Shown one piece after another: positions 23,079 through 32,145 of a DNA stretch of 64,000 nt. Source of the DNA: Paratractidigestivibacter sp963630635 (GTDB taxonomy: Bacteria > Actinomycetota > Coriobacteriia > Coriobacteriales > Atopobiaceae); NCBI GenBank assembly GCA_963630635.1, contig CAVGOA010000006.1:4211-68210 (forward strand). The letters are read 5' to 3'. The first letter of the stretch is position 1; each line of letters begins with the position of its first letter. The translations under genes were made by a program, and so were the position numbers. The notes below the pieces were generated by a model. The model did no database searches and was not told the origin of the DNA. It worked only from the letters and a program-made list of their open reading frames with translations.

Positions 23079-23993
23079 CTATGCACCAAACCCAAGGAGC
23101 TTGACCTCGCACTGCAGGTCGATGCCAAAGTTGCGCAGCACGCTCTCGTGCGCCTGGCCCATAAGGCCCACGACGTCGGCGGCGGTGGCGCTGCCGTTGT
23201 TCACGATGAAGTTGGCGTGCTCGTTAGAAATCTGGGCGCCGCCGCGCTCGTAGCCCTTAAGGCCGCAGCGGTCGATAAGCATCCCCACCGAGTGGTCGGG
23301 CGGGTTCTTGAAGACAGAGCCGCAGGTAGGCTTGCCCATGGGCTGGCTCGAGCGACGACGGCGCAGGCGCGAGTCCATGTCCTCGGCCATAGCCTTGCGG
23401 TCTCCCGGCTCGAGGTCAAAGGTAGCCTCGAGGATGATCTCGCTCGTGGGGATCGAGGTTGCGCGGTAGCCCCACTCGATGTCGCTTCCCTGGTAGCGGT
23501 GAAGCCCTTCTCCGGGACGCAAGACCACCAGGTCACGAACGCGGCGGCCCACCCACTCGCGGCGGGTGCCGGCGTTCATGCTCACGGCGCCGCCCACGGT
23601 GCCGGGGATGCCCACAGCGCACTCAAGGCCGGACAAAGACGCCTTTAACGCCTCGTTGACCACCTTGGAGAGAAGGGCGCCAGCGCCTGCCGTGACCAGG
23701 CCGTCCTCGCTCACACTGATGCGCGAGAACTCCTTGTCCAGCACAATGACGCAGCCGTCAAAGCCCTTGTCGGCGGCCAAGATGTTGGAGCCCTTGCCCA
23801 AGATAACCCACTCGACGTGCTCGTCTGCCAAGACGCGCAGGACCTTGGTGAGCCCGGTCAGGCTGTGGGCCGTGACAAAAAGGGCGGCCGGGCCACCAAT
23901 GCGGTAGGACGTATGGTGCGCCAGGCGCTCGTCCTTGAGCACCTGGGCATCCGTCGCGCCCGAGAGAGTCATGTAAGCGTTGAAGACGCTCAA
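23079..23993 (-). CDS. murB: UDP-N-acetylenolpyruvoylglucosamine reductase
   Basis: 304 aa. FAD-binding motifs 'H-T-S-Y-R-I-G-G-P-A', 'I-L-G-K-G-S-N-I-L' and 'G-I-P-G-T-V-G-G-A-V-S-M-N-A-G' and the catalytic Ser in 'C-G-S-V-F-K-N-P' identify a type II MurB. It reduces the enolpyruvyl ether to UDP-MurNAc. It starts at a TTG 5 bp after murC, with AGGAG lying inside the murC stop region. Confidence 0.95.
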   Translation of the reverse strand: MSVFNAYMTLSGATDAQVLKDERLAHHTSYRIGGPAALFVTAHSLTGLTKVLRVLADEHVEWVILGKGSNILAADKGFDGCVIVLDKEFSRISVSEDGLVTAGAGALLSKVVNEALKASLSGLECAVGIPGTVGGAVSMNAGTRREWVGRRVRDLVVLRPGEGLHRYQGSDIEWGYRATSIPTSEIILEATFDLEPGDRKAMAEDMDSRLRRRRSSQPMGKPTCGSVFKNPPDHSVGMLIDRCGLKGYERGGAQISNEHANFIVNNGSATAADVVGLMGQAHESVLRNFGIDLQCEVKLLGFGA

Positions 23994-23998
23994 GGCTC

Positions 23999-25417
23999 CT
24001 AATCCTCCTTCTGCTCTGCGGCCTTCAAGGCCTCGATGAGGGCAGGGCCCAGGTTGGTGACGTCGCCTGCGCCCTGGGTGATCACCAGGTCGCCGGGCTG
24101 GACGAGAGAAACAAGGTTCTCGACAAGCTCCTTGCGGTTGGGGATGTACTCGACGTCTGCCACGGTGCCTGCGGCCTTGACCTCGTTGACCACGGTGCGG
24201 CCGCTGACGCCCGGGATGGGCAGCTCGCCTGCCGAGAAGACGTCCAGCACACGCAGGACGTCGGCCTGGTCAAAGGCGTGGGCAAACTGATTGGCCAGCG
24301 ACTGGGTACGGCTGTAGCGGTGCGGCTGGAAGACGCAGATCACGCGGTTGAACTCGAGGTTCTTGGCGGCGCCAAGGGTAGCCGCAATCTCGGTGGGGTG
24401 GTGGCCGTAGTCGTCCACGATGGTCACACCGGCCACGTCGCCCACATGGGTGAAGCGACGACGAGCGCCCTTGAACTGCGAAAGGGCCTCGGCGGCCTGC
24501 TCCACGTCAAAGCCCAGGACATCTGCGACGGCAATCGCGGCGGTGGCGTTTGCCATGTTGTGGCGGCCGGGGTTGGCGGCGATGGTCACGTGGACCTTCT
24601 CGCCGCCTGTGCAAGCCACGTCAAAGTTGCTGGCCAGCTTGTGGGCCGAGTCCTGCGGCTGGCACACGTAGTCGCAGCCGGCCTCGAAGCCGTAGGTCAC
24701 CACACGGCGGCCGGTAGAGCGGGCAAGCTCGGCGTAGTGGGGCACGTCTCCGTAGATAATGACGGTGCCATCGGGCCCCACCAGGTCCATGAACTTGCAG
24801 AAGGTCTTCTCGATGTTTTCAAGGGTGCCGTAGTGGTCCAGGTGGTCGGCCTCGATGTTGGTCACCACCACGACGCGCGGGTTGAGGTAGAGGAACGAGC
24901 CGTCGGATTCGTCGGCCTCGCACACAAAGTAGCCGCCGTCGCCGTTCTTGCCGTTGGTGTCGTAGCCCTCAACAACGCCGCCGATCAAAAACGACGGGTC
25001 GGCGCCCAGCTTGTCGAGCATGGTGGCCACCATCGAAGACGTGGTGGTCTTGCCGTGGGTGCCTGCGACGGCGACCGTAAGCGCGTGGTTAGACAGATAC
25101 GACAGCATCTTGGCGCGCGGCCAGATGGGAATACCCAGCTCGTGGGCGCGCACGACCTCGGGGTTGGAATCGGGGATGGCGGTGGAGGTCACCACGACCT
25201 GCGGCATGACGGCGTCGATCGTGGGCGCCTCGTGGCCAATGGAGACCTGGATGCCCGCGGCCTCGAGCTCGCGGACGTAGTGGGAGGCCTTAAGGTCGCT
25301 GCCGGTCACCTTGCAGCCGCGCTCGTGCAAAACCAAGGCGATGCCGCTCATGCCGGCGCCGCCGATGCCAATGAAGTGCGCGCTTGTGATGGTCTGGGTG
25401 TCCGAGAAGTCTGACAT
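23999..25417 (-). CDS. murC: UDP-N-acetylmuramate-L-alanine ligase
   Basis: 472 aa. 'H-F-I-G-I-G-G-A-G-M-S-G-I-A' at the N-terminus binds the UDP substrate, 'A-V-A-G-T-H-G-K-T-T-T-S-S-M' is the Mur-ligase P-loop, and 'H-P-T-E-I-A-A-T' lies in the C-terminal domain. It adds L-Ala to UDP-MurNAc with ATP. An 84-bp gap with one GCGAGAAG word separates it from murG. Confidence 0.97.
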   Translation of the reverse strand: MSDFSDTQTITSAHFIGIGGAGMSGIALVLHERGCKVTGSDLKASHYVRELEAAGIQVSIGHEAPTIDAVMPQVVVTSTAIPDSNPEVVRAHELGIPIWPRAKMLSYLSNHALTVAVAGTHGKTTTSSMVATMLDKLGADPSFLIGGVVEGYDTNGKNGDGGYFVCEADESDGSFLYLNPRVVVVTNIEADHLDHYGTLENIEKTFCKFMDLVGPDGTVIIYGDVPHYAELARSTGRRVVTYGFEAGCDYVCQPQDSAHKLASNFDVACTGGEKVHVTIAANPGRHNMANATAAIAVADVLGFDVEQAAEALSQFKGARRRFTHVGDVAGVTIVDDYGHHPTEIAATLGAAKNLEFNRVICVFQPHRYSRTQSLANQFAHAFDQADVLRVLDVFSAGELPIPGVSGRTVVNEVKAAGTVADVEYIPNRKELVENLVSLVQPGDLVITQGAGDVTNLGPALIEALKAAEQKED

Positions 25418-25502
25418 GGATAAAGCCCCTTAGGGTCGAAGGTGTGAAGGTGCCCACCTTGGGCAGGCATCCTTCTAACTTTATCCTATTGGCGAGAAGA
25501 AC

Positions 25503-26618
25503 TTACGCGCAAGCGACCTTCTCCACTTGATTTGCCAGAGCAACGGCGGCGTTGGCCTGGCCCAGCGTAGCGGCAGCGTCCCGCATGGCCTGGCGGGCAT
25601 TGGCGTCAACGAGAAGCTCGCAAAGCTTGGCGTCGAATTCAGGCGAGGAGAGCTGCGCGTCGGTGAACATCACGGCCGCGCCGGCGTCGGTGAGGAAGCG
25701 CGCGTTGGTGGTCTGGTGGTCTGCCGTGGCATGCGGGTAGGGCACCAGGACCGAGGGCGCGCACAGGGCCGCGATCTCGGCGATCGAAGAGGCGCCGGCG
25801 CGCGACAAGATGAGGTCGGCCGCGGCCAGGCAGTCGCCCATGTCATCGATGTACGAGACGAGCTTCCAACGGTCCTTCTCGGCATCGGTCAAGGCAAGGG
25901 CCGTGGTGGCATCGTCGTAGCCGTCCTTGCCGGTCGACTGCACGATATAGAGATCGTCGATGTCCAAGAGGCGCGACTTGAGGCGCGCCATGGCCTCGTT
26001 GATCGAGCGGGCGCCCAACGAGCCGCCAAAGACCAGCAGCATCGTCGCCGTGGCAGGCACGCCCAGGGCGGCGCGGCCGCGCGCGGCATCGCCGGCGATG
26101 ACCGAGCGGCGCACGGGGTTGCCCGTCTCGATGATCTGGCACTTGCCCTCAAAGGCCGCGCGGGCCGCCGGCACCGAGATACAAGTGGCCGCGGCGTGTG
26201 GGGCCATCATCTTGTTGGCAAGGCCCGGGACAGAGTTCTGCTCGTGCAGCAGGTAGGGCACATGGGCATCTTTGCACCAACCGAGAAGGGCCACCTCGAC
26301 GTAGGCGCCAAAGCCGATCGCCACGTCGGGGGCGCCGTCCTGCTTGAAGCGGCGGCCCAAGTGCTGTTTGGCGCGCCAAACCTGCCAAAGCGAGGTGGCG
26401 GCCGTCCAGGGGCGCGAGCGGTCGAAGCCCGAGACCTCGATGGGAATGAGCTCGAAGCCCGCCTGGGGCACAAGGCGGCCCTCAAGGCGGCGGGTCTGGC
26501 CAACAAAGCGCACGTGGTGGCCGCGGTCGCGCAGCTCCTCGGCCAGCGCCAAGGCCGGGTTGATGTGGCCCGCAGTGCCGCCGGCGGCGATTACGACCTC
26601 AAGTTTCTTGGATGCCAT
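25503..26618 (-). CDS. murG: Undecaprenyl-PP-MurNAc-pentapeptide GlcNAc transferase
   Basis: 371 aa with start MASKKLEVV; upstream in-frame codons overlap ftsW and were not used. G-loops 'A-A-G-G-T-A-G-H-I-N-P' (N-domain) and 'F-G-G-S-L-G-A-R-S-I-N' and the C-domain 'S-R-A-G-A-S-S-I-A-E' bind lipid I and UDP-GlcNAc. It makes lipid II at the inner membrane face. A 10-bp gap follows ftsW. Confidence 0.96.
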   Translation of the reverse strand: MASKKLEVVIAAGGTAGHINPALALAEELRDRGHHVRFVGQTRRLEGRLVPQAGFELIPIEVSGFDRSRPWTAATSLWQVWRAKQHLGRRFKQDGAPDVAIGFGAYVEVALLGWCKDAHVPYLLHEQNSVPGLANKMMAPHAAATCISVPAARAAFEGKCQIIETGNPVRRSVIAGDAARGRAALGVPATATMLLVFGGSLGARSINEAMARLKSRLLDIDDLYIVQSTGKDGYDDATTALALTDAEKDRWKLVSYIDDMGDCLAAADLILSRAGASSIAEIAALCAPSVLVPYPHATADHQTTNARFLTDAGAAVMFTDAQLSSPEFDAKLCELLVDANARQAMRDAAATLGQANAAVALANQVEKVACA

Positions 26619-26628
26619 AGCGATAAGC

Positions 26629-28191
26629 CTACCTTCTTCTCTTGGGGCCGCCTTCGCGACCGCGCAGGCGGTCGGTGGCAGAAGGGCCCAGGTCAATGCG
26701 GGAACGGCCCTGTTGTGCGCCGCCGGTCAAGGGCGTGGAGCGGCCCCGCGTGCTCTGCTCGCGGCCGGGTGCGGTGCGCGGGCGTTCTTCTCGCCGCCCG
26801 CCGATGCTGCCGCCTCCGTTGCCGTTGATCACGCGGAAGCCGGCAGAGGCCTGATTGGTAGCGCCGCGGGCATTCCCCTGCCCTTCTCGGCGAGAAGAAC
26901 GCGGGGTCGGCTCGCCCACAAAGGACAGGCCCGGGTCGCCGGCGCCGCCCTCGCTCACGCGCCAGGTCCTGCGCGCACGGTCGTTATCGGTCTCGGGCAA
27001 GACCGTGTTGAACGAGACGGACAAGATGACGCCCACCATAAGCAGGCTCGCGATGATCGAAGAGCCGCCGTAAGAAATGAAGGGGATGGGCTTTCCCGTC
27101 ATGGGCAGGACGCCAATGACGCCGCAGATGTTGACGAAGAGCTGGATGATGAGCATCGACGTGCAGCCCGCGGCAATGAGGCGCCCCGAGAGATCCGAGG
27201 CATGCCGCGCAATCTCGAAGCCCGCCCACAGCAGGACGGCAAAAAGGACAAGAAGGCCCACGGTTCCCACCAGGCCCAGCTCTTCTCCGATGATCGCGTA
27301 GATGAAGTCGTTGTGGGCCATGGGGAGATAGGCGTACTTTTGCTTGGAAAAGCCCAGGCCAACGCCAAAGATTCCGCCCGAACCAAAGGCATAGAAGCCC
27401 TGGATAAGCTGGTAGCCGCTGCCAAGGGCGTCGCTCCAGGGGTCCAACATGATCATCACGCGGCTGCGCGAGTAGTCGTCCTTGAACGAAAGAAACAGAA
27501 AGACCACGACACCCAGGGCCGCGATGGCGGCCACCCATCGCCTATCCAGGCCGCCCAGATAGGCCATGACCAAAAGCGTCATGCACAAGATCATCGTCGA
27601 ACCCTTGTCGGGCTGGCCCAAGATCGCGCCAAGTGGCACAACGACGCCAATGACGATCAGCTTGATGACCCCTTGGTCGTCGACCGAGCGCTCTTCGAAG
27701 TAGTTCTGGGCGATCTCGGCGGCGCAGATGATGATGAAGATCTTAGCGAACTCGGAGGGCTGGAAGCTAAAGCCGCCGATGTTGATCCAGCGGCTGGCGC
27801 CGTAGGCGTCCTGGCTGGTGCCGGGCAAAAAGACCATGGCCAGGGCCACCATCACGGCGATCCACAGCGGCCGGACAAACGTCTTGGTCCACAGGTGGTA
27901 GTCACAGCGCGTAGCGACCACCGCCAAAACAACGCCGAACACGACGTAGCGCAGCTGGCTTTTGACGTGGTACATGGGGTCGTTGTTGTAGGCCGAGCTG
28001 GCAAGGTCGGTTACCGAGCTGGCTGACCAGATCATGAGCAGGCCAAAGCACACCAAAATGGCCGTCACGGAGATCAAGATCACGCGCGGCTCCATGAAGC
28101 GCGCGGGCGTCGACTTGATGGCGCGAGTAGCGGGGCGGTTATTGGGGGCAGGCCGGCGACGGCGCTGCTGTTGGGCGACGCTGCGGGCCAC
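26629..28191 (-). CDS. ftsW: SEDS peptidoglycan polymerase FtsW
   Basis: 520 aa. About ten membrane helices cover residues 30-395, with the SEDS signature 'N-I-C-G-V-I-G-V-L-P-M-T-G-K-P-I-P-F-I-S-Y-G-G' in the last third. The ~110-residue cytoplasmic C-tail is Arg/Gly-rich (RRREGQ, GGRREERP repeats), longer than in Bacillus and of the kind actinobacterial FtsW uses to bind partners. It polymerises lipid II with FtsI. Confidence 0.95.
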   Translation of the reverse strand: MARSVAQQQRRRRPAPNNRPATRAIKSTPARFMEPRVILISVTAILVCFGLLMIWSASSVTDLASSAYNNDPMYHVKSQLRYVVFGVVLAVVATRCDYHLWTKTFVRPLWIAVMVALAMVFLPGTSQDAYGASRWINIGGFSFQPSEFAKIFIIICAAEIAQNYFEERSVDDQGVIKLIVIGVVVPLGAILGQPDKGSTMILCMTLLVMAYLGGLDRRWVAAIAALGVVVFLFLSFKDDYSRSRVMIMLDPWSDALGSGYQLIQGFYAFGSGGIFGVGLGFSKQKYAYLPMAHNDFIYAIIGEELGLVGTVGLLVLFAVLLWAGFEIARHASDLSGRLIAAGCTSMLIIQLFVNICGVIGVLPMTGKPIPFISYGGSSIIASLLMVGVILSVSFNTVLPETDNDRARRTWRVSEGGAGDPGLSFVGEPTPRSSRREGQGNARGATNQASAGFRVINGNGGGSIGGRREERPRTAPGREQSTRGRSTPLTGGAQQGRSRIDLGPSATDRLRGREGGPKRRR

Positions 28192-28193
28192 GG

Positions 28194-29648
28194 CTATGCC
28201 TTATCGCGGCCAAAGTCGGCGGCCAGCTGCTTGAACAGGCGGCCACGCTCGCCCATGTTGTTGAACTCGTCGAAGGAAGAACACGCCGGCGAGAGGAGCA
28301 CGGTGTCGCCGGGGCGCGCCACGGCAACGGCGGCGTCAAAGGCCTCACGCAGGTGCGCGGCCTCAATGACCTGCAGGTCGCAGGGGGTAGCGGCCTTTGC
28401 GCGCGCAAGGTCTGCGGCCATGCGGGGGCCGGCGGCGCCGTAGCACACGGCCACGCGGGCGCGCTCGCACACGGCGGCAGAAAGGGAGGTTAAGTCGGTC
28501 ATTTTGTCGTGGCCGCCCAGCAAGACCACAATGGTGCCTGCGTCAAAGGCCGTGAGGGCCTTCTCGACAGAATCGGTGTTGGTGGCCTTGGAGTCGTTGA
28601 CAAAGTGGATGCCCGCAAAGGTGCCACAGGGCTCGATGCGGTGCTCGATGGGGCTAAAGCTGAGAAGCGCAGCCGCGATTGCCTGCGCGGGTGTGCCCAC
28701 AAAGAGGGCCATGGCGCTTGCGGCCAGGGCATTTTGCCAGTTGTGGCGGCCCTTGATGGCAAGATTGGCCGCGCAGCCAAGGTTTGTCTCGGCACCATCA
28801 AGGCGCACGACAAGCTGGCCCTCGCGCACAAAGGCGGCGTTGGCGCCGGTGGGCTCGCAGGTCACCGAGAGCTCGCAGACGCGCACGCCACGCTCGGCCA
28901 CGCGGGCCGCGGCGGCGCGGCAGTACTCGTCATCGATGGAAATGACGGCCAGGTCAGAGGCGCCCATGTTGGCAAAGACACGCTCTTTGGCCGCGGCGTA
29001 GGCCTCCATCGAACCGTGCCACTCCACGTGGTCGGGCGTGATGTTGAGAAGGACGGCCGCGCGGGGGCGCAGGTATTTAGTGGTGGCCAGTTGGAAGCTC
29101 GAGAGCTCGGCCACAAACCAGTTGTCTTCGGCGCGGTTTTCCAGCTGAGAAGTGACGATGGTGCCGATGTTGCCCACGGCGGTGGCGTCCATGCCGCCCG
29201 CCGCCAGCAGGTGCGCGGTGAGCTTGGTCGTGGTGGTCTTGCCGTTGGTGCCGGTGATGGCCAGCCACCTGTCCGGGCTCTCGCGCCAAGCAAACTCGGG
29301 CTCGCCGATGACCTCGGCGGCGTGATCGCGCGCGGCGGCAAAGAAATCGCTGAACTCCGAGATGCCGGGAGAAACGACGGCCAGGTCAAAGGTGCCGTCG
29401 ATCTTCTCGGTGCCAAGGCGGCAGGTAACGCCTGCGGCCTCAAGCTCGCGAGAGAGTTCGCCCTCGGCGCTGGACGCGCCGCCAAAGAGGGTGACAGAAG
29501 AGACGCGGTCGCCAAGATGGGCCGCCAAGTAGCGGCAGACGGCGGCGCCGGTGCCGCCCATGCCCAAAACGCAGACGTCGCCCAGGTGCGCCGCGGCCGC
29601 AGGTGCCGCCGCGCAGGTCTTCTCGCCGTTAATATCGGTGCAGGTCAT
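28194..29648 (-). CDS. murD: UDP-N-acetylmuramoylalanine-D-glutamate ligase
   Basis: 484 aa. The P-loop 'I-T-G-T-N-G-K-T-T-T-T-K-L' sits near residue 125, with 'H-V-E-W-H-G-S-M' and 'N-D-S-K-A-T-N-T-D-S' as the other Mur-ligase landmarks and 'L-L-S-P-A-C-S-S-F-D' near the end. It adds D-Glu. It lies 2 bp before ftsW. Confidence 0.97.
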   Translation of the reverse strand: MTCTDINGEKTCAAAPAAAAHLGDVCVLGMGGTGAAVCRYLAAHLGDRVSSVTLFGGASSAEGELSRELEAAGVTCRLGTEKIDGTFDLAVVSPGISEFSDFFAAARDHAAEVIGEPEFAWRESPDRWLAITGTNGKTTTTKLTAHLLAAGGMDATAVGNIGTIVTSQLENRAEDNWFVAELSSFQLATTKYLRPRAAVLLNITPDHVEWHGSMEAYAAAKERVFANMGASDLAVISIDDEYCRAAAARVAERGVRVCELSVTCEPTGANAAFVREGQLVVRLDGAETNLGCAANLAIKGRHNWQNALAASAMALFVGTPAQAIAAALLSFSPIEHRIEPCGTFAGIHFVNDSKATNTDSVEKALTAFDAGTIVVLLGGHDKMTDLTSLSAAVCERARVAVCYGAAGPRMAADLARAKAATPCDLQVIEAAHLREAFDAAVAVARPGDTVLLSPACSSFDEFNNMGERGRLFKQLAADFGRDKA

Positions 29649-29662
29649 AGGTCAAAAACTCC

Positions 29663-30694
29663 CTAGCCAAGCTGGAAATACAGAGCAAATCCGATGGTGG
29701 CAAAGGCCGCCGAGACGATCCAGAAGCGGGTGACGACCTTGGTCTCGGCCCAACCCTTCTTCTCGAAGTGGTGGTGCAAAGGCGCCATCAAGAAGACGCG
29801 CTTGCCAGTTGCCTTGAAGCTGGCCACCTGAATCACGACCGAGAGGGCCTCGCACACAAACAGGCCGCCCATGATGAGGGACGTGACCTCGGTCTTGGTA
29901 AGGACAGCCAGCGCGGCCAGGGCGGCGCCCAGGGCAAGAGAGCCCGTGTCGCCCATGAAGATGCTCGCAGGGTAGCAGTTGTGCCACAAGAAGCCCACGC
30001 AGGCTCCGGCGATCGCGGCGGCAAAGATGGCCAGGTTGATCTCGTCGTAGCGGTAGCACACCATGGCCATGACCAACATGACCACCATGGTGCAGCCGCC
30101 GGCCAGGCCGTCCAAGCCGTCGGTGAGGTTCACCGCGTTGGAAAGGCCCGCCATAAGAAGGAAGACAAAGAAGAGATAGAGCCACGGCACCGTGATCTGC
30201 GTGCCGCCAAGATCGAAGGTTGTAGAAAGAACGCCCAGGTCAATGGACCAGCCGCCAGGAATTCGAATAGCGGCGTCGACGCCCACCCAGTTGACCGCCA
30301 AAAGGCAGAAGGCCACCGAGATGGCGATAAGGCCCACCATCTTTTGCGAAGGCGTGAGGCCCAGCGAGCGCTTGTGCGCCACCGACTCGACATCGTCCAA
30401 CAGGCCCAGGGAGCCGGTGACCAGCGTCACCACAACGGCCAGGATAAGGTCGGGGGTCCACTTGGCCAAAAGCGCGCAGGTAACCACGATGCCCAACAGG
30501 ATGACCAGGCCGCCCATGGTGGGCGTGCCCTCTTTGATAAGGTGGCGCTGAGGGCCGTCCACGCGAATCTTCTGGCCCACGTGGTACTTGTGCATGGCCG
30601 CGATAAGCACCGGCATCAGAAGGGCCGTGACTACGGCCGAGATGGCGATGGCGAGAAAGACCTGGTAGGTGGGGTAAGCGGGATTGCCAATCAC
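29663..30694 (-). CDS. mraY: Phospho-MurNAc-pentapeptide transferase
   Basis: 343 aa, ten membrane helices. The family motifs 'L-L-D-D-V-E-S', 'N-L-T-D-G-L-D-G-L-A-G-G' and 'M-A-P-L-H-H-H-F-E' are all present. It transfers phospho-MurNAc-pentapeptide to undecaprenyl phosphate, giving lipid I. The ATG overlaps the murF stop by 4 bp (ATGA). Confidence 0.97.
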   Translation of the reverse strand: MIGNPAYPTYQVFLAIAISAVVTALLMPVLIAAMHKYHVGQKIRVDGPQRHLIKEGTPTMGGLVILLGIVVTCALLAKWTPDLILAVVVTLVTGSLGLLDDVESVAHKRSLGLTPSQKMVGLIAISVAFCLLAVNWVGVDAAIRIPGGWSIDLGVLSTTFDLGGTQITVPWLYLFFVFLLMAGLSNAVNLTDGLDGLAGGCTMVVMLVMAMVCYRYDEINLAIFAAAIAGACVGFLWHNCYPASIFMGDTGSLALGAALAALAVLTKTEVTSLIMGGLFVCEALSVVIQVASFKATGKRVFLMAPLHHHFEKKGWAETKVVTRFWIVSAAFATIGFALYFQLG

Positions 30695-32130
30695 TTGGCA
30701 AGCACCTCCTTGGCAAAACGGTCGAGCCCGGCCGAGCGGCTGGCCTTGACCAGCACGGTGTCGCCCGCCTCGAGAATCGGGGCCATGACGCTAGAAGCGT
30801 CCTCTACTGTAGCAAAGAGCTGGATGGCGTCCTCGCTAAAGCCCATGGTGCGGGCAGCCTCGGCCATCTCGCCGGCAAGCTCGCCGCCGATAAAGACCAG
30901 CATGTCCAAAGGCTTGGCCGCGGCATAGGCGCCAATGTAGCCGTGCAGGCGGCGCTCCTCGGCACCCAGCTCACCTACCTCGCCCAGCACAGCCACACGG
31001 CGGCCCGAGCACTCCATCTGGCACAAGACGTCGAGCGCGGCGGCGATGGAGTTGGGCGCGGCGTTGTAGGAGTCGTCGATCACGCGCACACCGGCGGCCG
31101 AGGTGCTAACCTCCAGGCGCATGCCGGTCATCTGCATGGACTCGATGGCCACGCAGGCCGCGTCGCGGTCGACGCCCGCCTTCCACAGACACGCCAGGGC
31201 TAGCAGGAAGTCGTCGACGGCCTTCTTGCCGGGGACGTTAAGGTGCACGCGGCGTGACCAGCCGTCGGCGCAGCGGGCCTCGAAGACCGGGGTGCCATCG
31301 GCGAGAAGATCCAGGTCGCGGGCCTGGACGTCGTCCGTGGCGCCGGTACCCACAAGCTGGACGTCGACGCCTGCGGGACGGGCGAACTTCTCGGCGATAA
31401 AGTCGGTGAAGTCGTTTGCGCTGGTCAAGGCCAGGGTGGCAGGGATGTCGCCGTGCGCGGACATGCCGCCCACGATCTCGGCCTTGGCGCGGGCGATGCC
31501 CTCGCGCGAGCCCAGAAGGCCCACGTGGCTCGTGCCCACGTTGGTCACCACGGCCAGGCACGGCTCGGCCGCGGCCGAGAGACGCTCGATTTCGTGGAAG
31601 TGGTTCATGCCCATCTCGCAGACCATGACCTGGGTGCCTTGCGGAGCAGACAGGATGGTCAGCGGCAGGCCGATCAGGTTGTTGAGGTTGGCCGGGGTGG
31701 CGTGGGTCGCGGCCACGGCGCCAAAGCCCGCGCGCAGCATGTCCTTCGTGGTGGTCTTGCCCACCGACCCCGTGACGCCAACGACCAGCCACTCGGGGTG
31801 GGCGGCGCGCCAGGCGTGGGCCAGGGCCAGAAGGAAGGCCTCGCAGTCATCGCCGGCGGCGCGCACCACGGTGGCGCCGGACTCGGCGGCGTGAGCCAGG
31901 GTCTTCTCCCCTACCTGGGCAGACGCGACGAGAAGGGCCGCGCCCGCGTCGATGGCCGCATCCAGATAGGCGTTGCCGTCGACCTTCTCGCCAACAAAGG
32001 CGACAAAGGTCGAGCCGGGGCAGACGCGGCGCGAGTCGATAAAGGCATCGCCCGCGATGTCGCGGGAACCCTCGACCAAAAGCTGCGCTCCTGTTGCGGC
32101 CACGACGGCCGCGGGACTCATCTTGAACAA
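30691..32130 (-). CDS. murF: UDP-MurNAc-tripeptide-D-Ala-D-Ala ligase
   Basis: 479 aa. P-loop 'V-T-G-S-V-G-K-T-T-T-K-D' near residue 120, 'D-S-Y-N-A-A-P-N-S' near 355, and the C-terminal 'V-L-V-K-A-S-R' are as expected for MurF. It adds D-Ala-D-Ala. No murE lies between ftsI and murF, where many cluster orders have one, so murE must be elsewhere. Confidence 0.97.
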   Translation of the reverse strand: MFKMSPAAVVAATGAQLLVEGSRDIAGDAFIDSRRVCPGSTFVAFVGEKVDGNAYLDAAIDAGAALLVASAQVGEKTLAHAAESGATVVRAAGDDCEAFLLALAHAWRAAHPEWLVVGVTGSVGKTTTKDMLRAGFGAVAATHATPANLNNLIGLPLTILSAPQGTQVMVCEMGMNHFHEIERLSAAAEPCLAVVTNVGTSHVGLLGSREGIARAKAEIVGGMSAHGDIPATLALTSANDFTDFIAEKFARPAGVDVQLVGTGATDDVQARDLDLLADGTPVFEARCADGWSRRVHLNVPGKKAVDDFLLALACLWKAGVDRDAACVAIESMQMTGMRLEVSTSAAGVRVIDDSYNAAPNSIAAALDVLCQMECSGRRVAVLGEVGELGAEERRLHGYIGAYAAAKPLDMLVFIGGELAGEMAEAARTMGFSEDAIQLFATVEDASSVMAPILEAGDTVLVKASRSAGLDRFAKEVLAK

Positions 32131-32145
32131 ATCGGCTCACCCATC